Assembly: GCA_903905395.1 (NCBI GenBank)
Contig: CAIVGD010000352.1
Coordinates: forward strand, 1 to 7,668
Length of the DNA: 7,668 bases
Source: an uncultured Verrucomicrobiota bacterium
Lineage (GTDB): Bacteria > Verrucomicrobiota > Verrucomicrobiia > Methylacidiphilales > Verrucolacustridaceae
Reading direction: 5' to 3'
The position numbers were made by a program, and so were the translations under genes. Below the pieces are notes generated by a model. The model did no database searches. It had not been told where the DNA came from and was given only the letters and a program-made list of their open reading frames with translations. Positions 6,096 through 7,668 of the stretch are shown here, in pieces (position 1 is the stretch's first letter; each line of letters opens with the position of its first letter).

Positions 6096-6674
6096 TTGGT
6101 CACCGGGGTGGATGAAGTTGGTCGTGGAGCCCTTGCTGGGCCTGTCGTCGCGGGCGCCTATCGTTTTCATAAAGCCGGAACCCGTGTGCCAGGGCTGGAC
6201 GACTCCAAAAAACTCTCGCTTAAAAAAAGGGAAGAGGTCTTTGCCCTCTTAACGCAAGCTGGGATGGGAGAATGGGCGGTTGGAGAGGCTACGATCGAGG
6301 AGATTGAAAAACACAATATCCTCGTAGCCACCCAAATGGCGATGAGGAGAGCATTGGACCAATTGGAAGTGCGGGATGGGGTGATCCTGATAGATGGCCT
6401 GCCAGCCAAGCATTTAGGCCTAAAACACATCGCCGTGGTCGGCGGGGACGGAATCTGCCCATCCATCGCGGCGGCATCTATTTTAGGAAAAGTTACACGC
6501 GACCGCACCTTTTTGCGGTTTGGTCAGTTATATCCTATATATGGATTTACTAAAAATCGTGGATACGGCACGCCGGAGCATCTGCGAGCCTTGGCTGATC
6601 ACGGACCTTGTCCGATCCATCGGCGATCGTTTCTACCCGTGGGATCAGCGCCCGTGCCCCGCCTGGAAAAATAG
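6096..6674 (+). CDS. rnhB: RNase HII
   Basis: RNase HII cleaves RNA at single ribonucleotides and RNA:DNA junctions in duplex DNA, starting ribonucleotide excision repair. From the TTG at 6096 the protein has 192 residues. The catalytic motif 'GVDEVGRGALAGPVVAGA' (4-21) supplies D6 and E7. 'LDDSKKLS' (34-41), 'VILIDG' (96-101, D100) and 'GGDGICPSIAAASILGKVTRD' region (116-136, D118) complete the four-acid active site, and 'GYGTPEHL' (156-163) with 'HRRSF' (175-179) is the normal C-terminal signature. The TTG start puts the active site only five residues from the N-terminus, and the frame is open back to the rplS stop with family-like residues, so translation may begin at ATT 6051. The last 134 bases overlap the yraN frame, and the stop is preceded by GAAAAA. 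Family identity is secure; the start is not. Confidence 0.93.
   Translation: MVTGVDEVGRGALAGPVVAGAYRFHKAGTRVPGLDDSKKLSLKKREEVFALLTQAGMGEWAVGEATIEEIEKHNILVATQMAMRRALDQLEVRDGVILIDGLPAKHLGLKHIAVVGGDGICPSIAAASILGKVTRDRTFLRFGQLYPIYGFTKNRGYGTPEHLRALADHGPCPIHRRSFLPVGSAPVPRLEK
6513..6541 (+). promoter_or_regulatory. Weak candidate internal promoter within rnhB
   Basis: TTGCGG (6513-6518) and TATATA (6536-6541) are separated by 17 bases, each matching four of six bases of the sigma-70 hexamers. They lie in an A+T-rich island (about 6526-6560) that stands out in a G+C-rich operon and uses codons such as TTA, ATA and ACT. It could drive yraN-comM, but transcription would then start after the ATG at 6541, leaving GTG 6559 as the start. 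Two weak hexamers can easily occur by chance. Confidence 0.18.
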
Positions 6675-7053
6675 CCGGCAAGCAGGCAACCACGGAGAGA
6701 GGGTAGCCGCCCGGTATGTTCAGCGGGCTGGGGTGAAGATTCTCGTCCGCAATTACCGGGCCCGTTCCGGTGAAATCGACCTAGTGGGACGACATGGTCA
6801 TGAACTGGTGATCCTAGAGGTCAAGACCCGCCACTTCCGCGCTCGGCTCAAGCCCGAGCACGCGGTGACTTGGTCCAAACAGCGCAGAATCATCGCCACC
6901 ACAAATCGATATCTGCGGGAGCTCTCTAGCCGGCCGCCTCCCGTCCGGTTTGATATTGTGGAGGTCCTCTATTCTCCCGGACAGATTCCCCGCTGCCGAT
7001 GGATCCGCCACGCCTTTACCTTGAACGAGGCCGGTTTGGAGTGGAGCCGATGA
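6541..7053 (+). CDS. yraN: YraN/UPF0102 family nuclease-like protein
   Basis: The UPF0102 family has a restriction-endonuclease-like (PD-(D/E)xK) fold, is widespread and of poorly defined function, and is often encoded beside rnhB and comM. From the ATG at 6541 there are 170 residues. The conserved core starts at 'NHGERVAARYV' (50-60), then 'NYRARSGEIDLV' (71-82) with the putative metal-binding E78 and D80, 'ILEVKTR' (91-97) with E93 and K95, and 'KQRRI' (113-117) and 'RFDIVEV' (136-142). The start is uncertain. The core begins 14 bases after the rnhB stop, yet no ATG, GTG or TTG lies in frame between 6562 and the core, so the nearest options are ATG 6541 or GTG 6559, deep inside rnhB, without visible Shine-Dalgarno. 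Reinitiation, a rare start, or an RnhB-YraN fusion by slippage are alternatives. The stop overlaps the comM ATG (ATGA). Confidence 0.87.
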   Translation: MDLLKIVDTARRSICEPWLITDLVRSIGDRFYPWDQRPCPAWKNSRQAGNHGERVAARYVQRAGVKILVRNYRARSGEIDLVGRHGHELVILEVKTRHFRARLKPEHAVTWSKQRRIIATTNRYLRELSSRPPPVRFDIVEVLYSPGQIPRCRWIRHAFTLNEAGLEWSR

Positions 7054-7668
7054 GACAGATTGCGAGCACTTGGTCCGCCGCTGTCGTGGGAGTCGGGGCC
7101 CTGCCAGTCGAGGTAGAGGTGGATGCTGGCGGGGGGAAGGAAAACTTCGTCGTCGTAGGCTTGGCAGATACCGCCGTCAAAGAATCGCGCCAAAGAGTGA
7201 AAGCCGCAGTTTGGAATAGTGGCTATTCTTGCCCGGAAGGATTCATTACCGCCAGTTTGGCGCCGGCGGACCTGAGAAAAGCCGGTCCCTGTTTCGATCT
7301 GCCCATCGCCTTGGGACTGCTGGCCTGCTCAGGCCAGATCTCCAAGGAAAACTTATCGGAGTGGATGGTCGTCGGAGAGCTGGCCTTGGATGGAGAAGTG
7401 CGCCCTGTCCGGGGAGTTTTGGCAATCTCCCTGCTGGCGCGAGATCGCAGAGTCCGGGGTCTGATAGTACCGCTCTTGAATGCGGCCGAAGCCAGTGCGG
7501 TGGAGGGGATCCGCATTGTTCCTGTGAGGGATCTGCGCGAGGCCGCGGATGTCATCGACGGCAAAGCGGTAATTTTCCCCATTATTAAAAAAACTCCTGG
7601 CAACGGCTTGCCCAAGAATGGAGACAACGGGCTTGGCGTGGATTTCTCCGAGGTGAAAGGGCAGGAGG
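7050..7668 (+). CDS. comM: ComM/YifB family Mg-chelatase-like ATPase, 3'-truncated
   Basis: The open frame runs off the window without a stop; 206 residues are visible of a family normally near 500. This is the N-terminal ribosomal-S5-like (ChlI-type) domain: 'VVVGLADTAVKESRQRVKAAV' region (34-54), 'ITASLAPADLRKAGPCFDLP' (66-85), 'VGELALDGEVRPVRGVL' (108-124) and 'LIVPLLNAAEA' (138-148). A linker (170-196) follows, then 'VDFSEVKGQE' (197-206), the lead-in to the AAA+ ATPase module whose Walker motifs lie beyond the window. ComM of naturally competent bacteria is a hexameric helicase that speeds branch migration of incoming DNA during transformation; the family is also common in bacteria not known to be competent. 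The usual 'GLPxF' loop before VGLxDxAV reads 'GGGKENF' (27-33). The ATG overlaps the yraN stop as ATGA, so the two are probably translationally coupled. Confidence 0.94.
   Translation, partial: MRQIASTWSAAVVGVGALPVEVEVDAGGGKENFVVVGLADTAVKESRQRVKAAVWNSGYSCPEGFITASLAPADLRKAGPCFDLPIALGLLACSGQISKENLSEWMVVGELALDGEVRPVRGVLAISLLARDRRVRGLIVPLLNAAEASAVEGIRIVPVRDLREAADVIDGKAVIFPIIKKTPGNGLPKNGDNGLGVDFSEVKGQE

Noticed and set aside
6087..7518. Twelve-base identical string GGATCCGCATTG at 6087 and 7507
   Set aside because: A single short match with different flanks and different reading; chance, not a repeat element.
7229..7588. 119-codon plus-strand frame within the last gene
   Set aside because: It is a shadow in another frame of the open comM frame starting at 7050, which carries all the conserved ComM motifs.

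Overview
The window looks like chromosomal DNA from a Gram-negative bacterium of the PVC group, most likely a verrucomicrobium. Three things point there. The first gene is a secretin whose domain layout and motifs resemble the Akkermansia Amuc_1098 type. Two genes act in lipopolysaccharide biology (an LptF/LptG permease and GmhA). The order rpsP-(khpA)-trmD-rplS-rnhB without rimM matches, from memory, the chlamydial rpsP-trmD-rplS-rnhB cluster. The genus cannot be told from the sequence. Base composition is uneven: the secretin gene is visibly A+T-richer (24 G+C of 60 in 601-660) than the ribosomal operon (40 of 60 in 5161-5220).

Layout. 1-1734 (+) is the 3' part of a secretin gene and probably ends at a hairpin terminator. 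Running toward it on the minus strand is a two-gene unit: an LptF/LptG permease (3714-2530) and, overlapping it by ATGA, a 250-residue secreted protein of unknown function (2533-1781). Only 30 bases separate the permease start from the divergent gmhA (3745-4311, +). After a 129-base gap with notable RNA-folding potential comes a compact plus-strand run to the end of the window: rpsP, khpA, trmD, rplS, rnhB, yraN and the 5' part of comM. Several junctions are ATGA overlaps (khpA/trmD, trmD/rplS, yraN/comM), consistent with one operon and translational coupling.

How the genes fit together. GmhA makes the first heptose intermediate for the LPS inner core and LptF/G-type permeases extract LPS from the inner membrane, so the divergent pair is thematically linked. 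The operon from rpsP on serves ribosome assembly and decoding (S16, L19, KhpA, the TrmD m1G37 tRNA methylase), then RNA/DNA maintenance (RNase HII, YraN) and processing of incoming DNA (ComM).

I see no mobile element, CRISPR array, rRNA, tRNA or obvious defence system, and most of the window is housekeeping. The points worth a second look are the self-complementary rpsP leader that could mask its ribosome-binding site, the uncertain rnhB start (a well-placed Shine-Dalgarno points to an AUU codon), the unusually long rnhB/yraN overlap with a possible fusion or slippage site, and the unknown secreted protein translationally coupled to the LPS permease.
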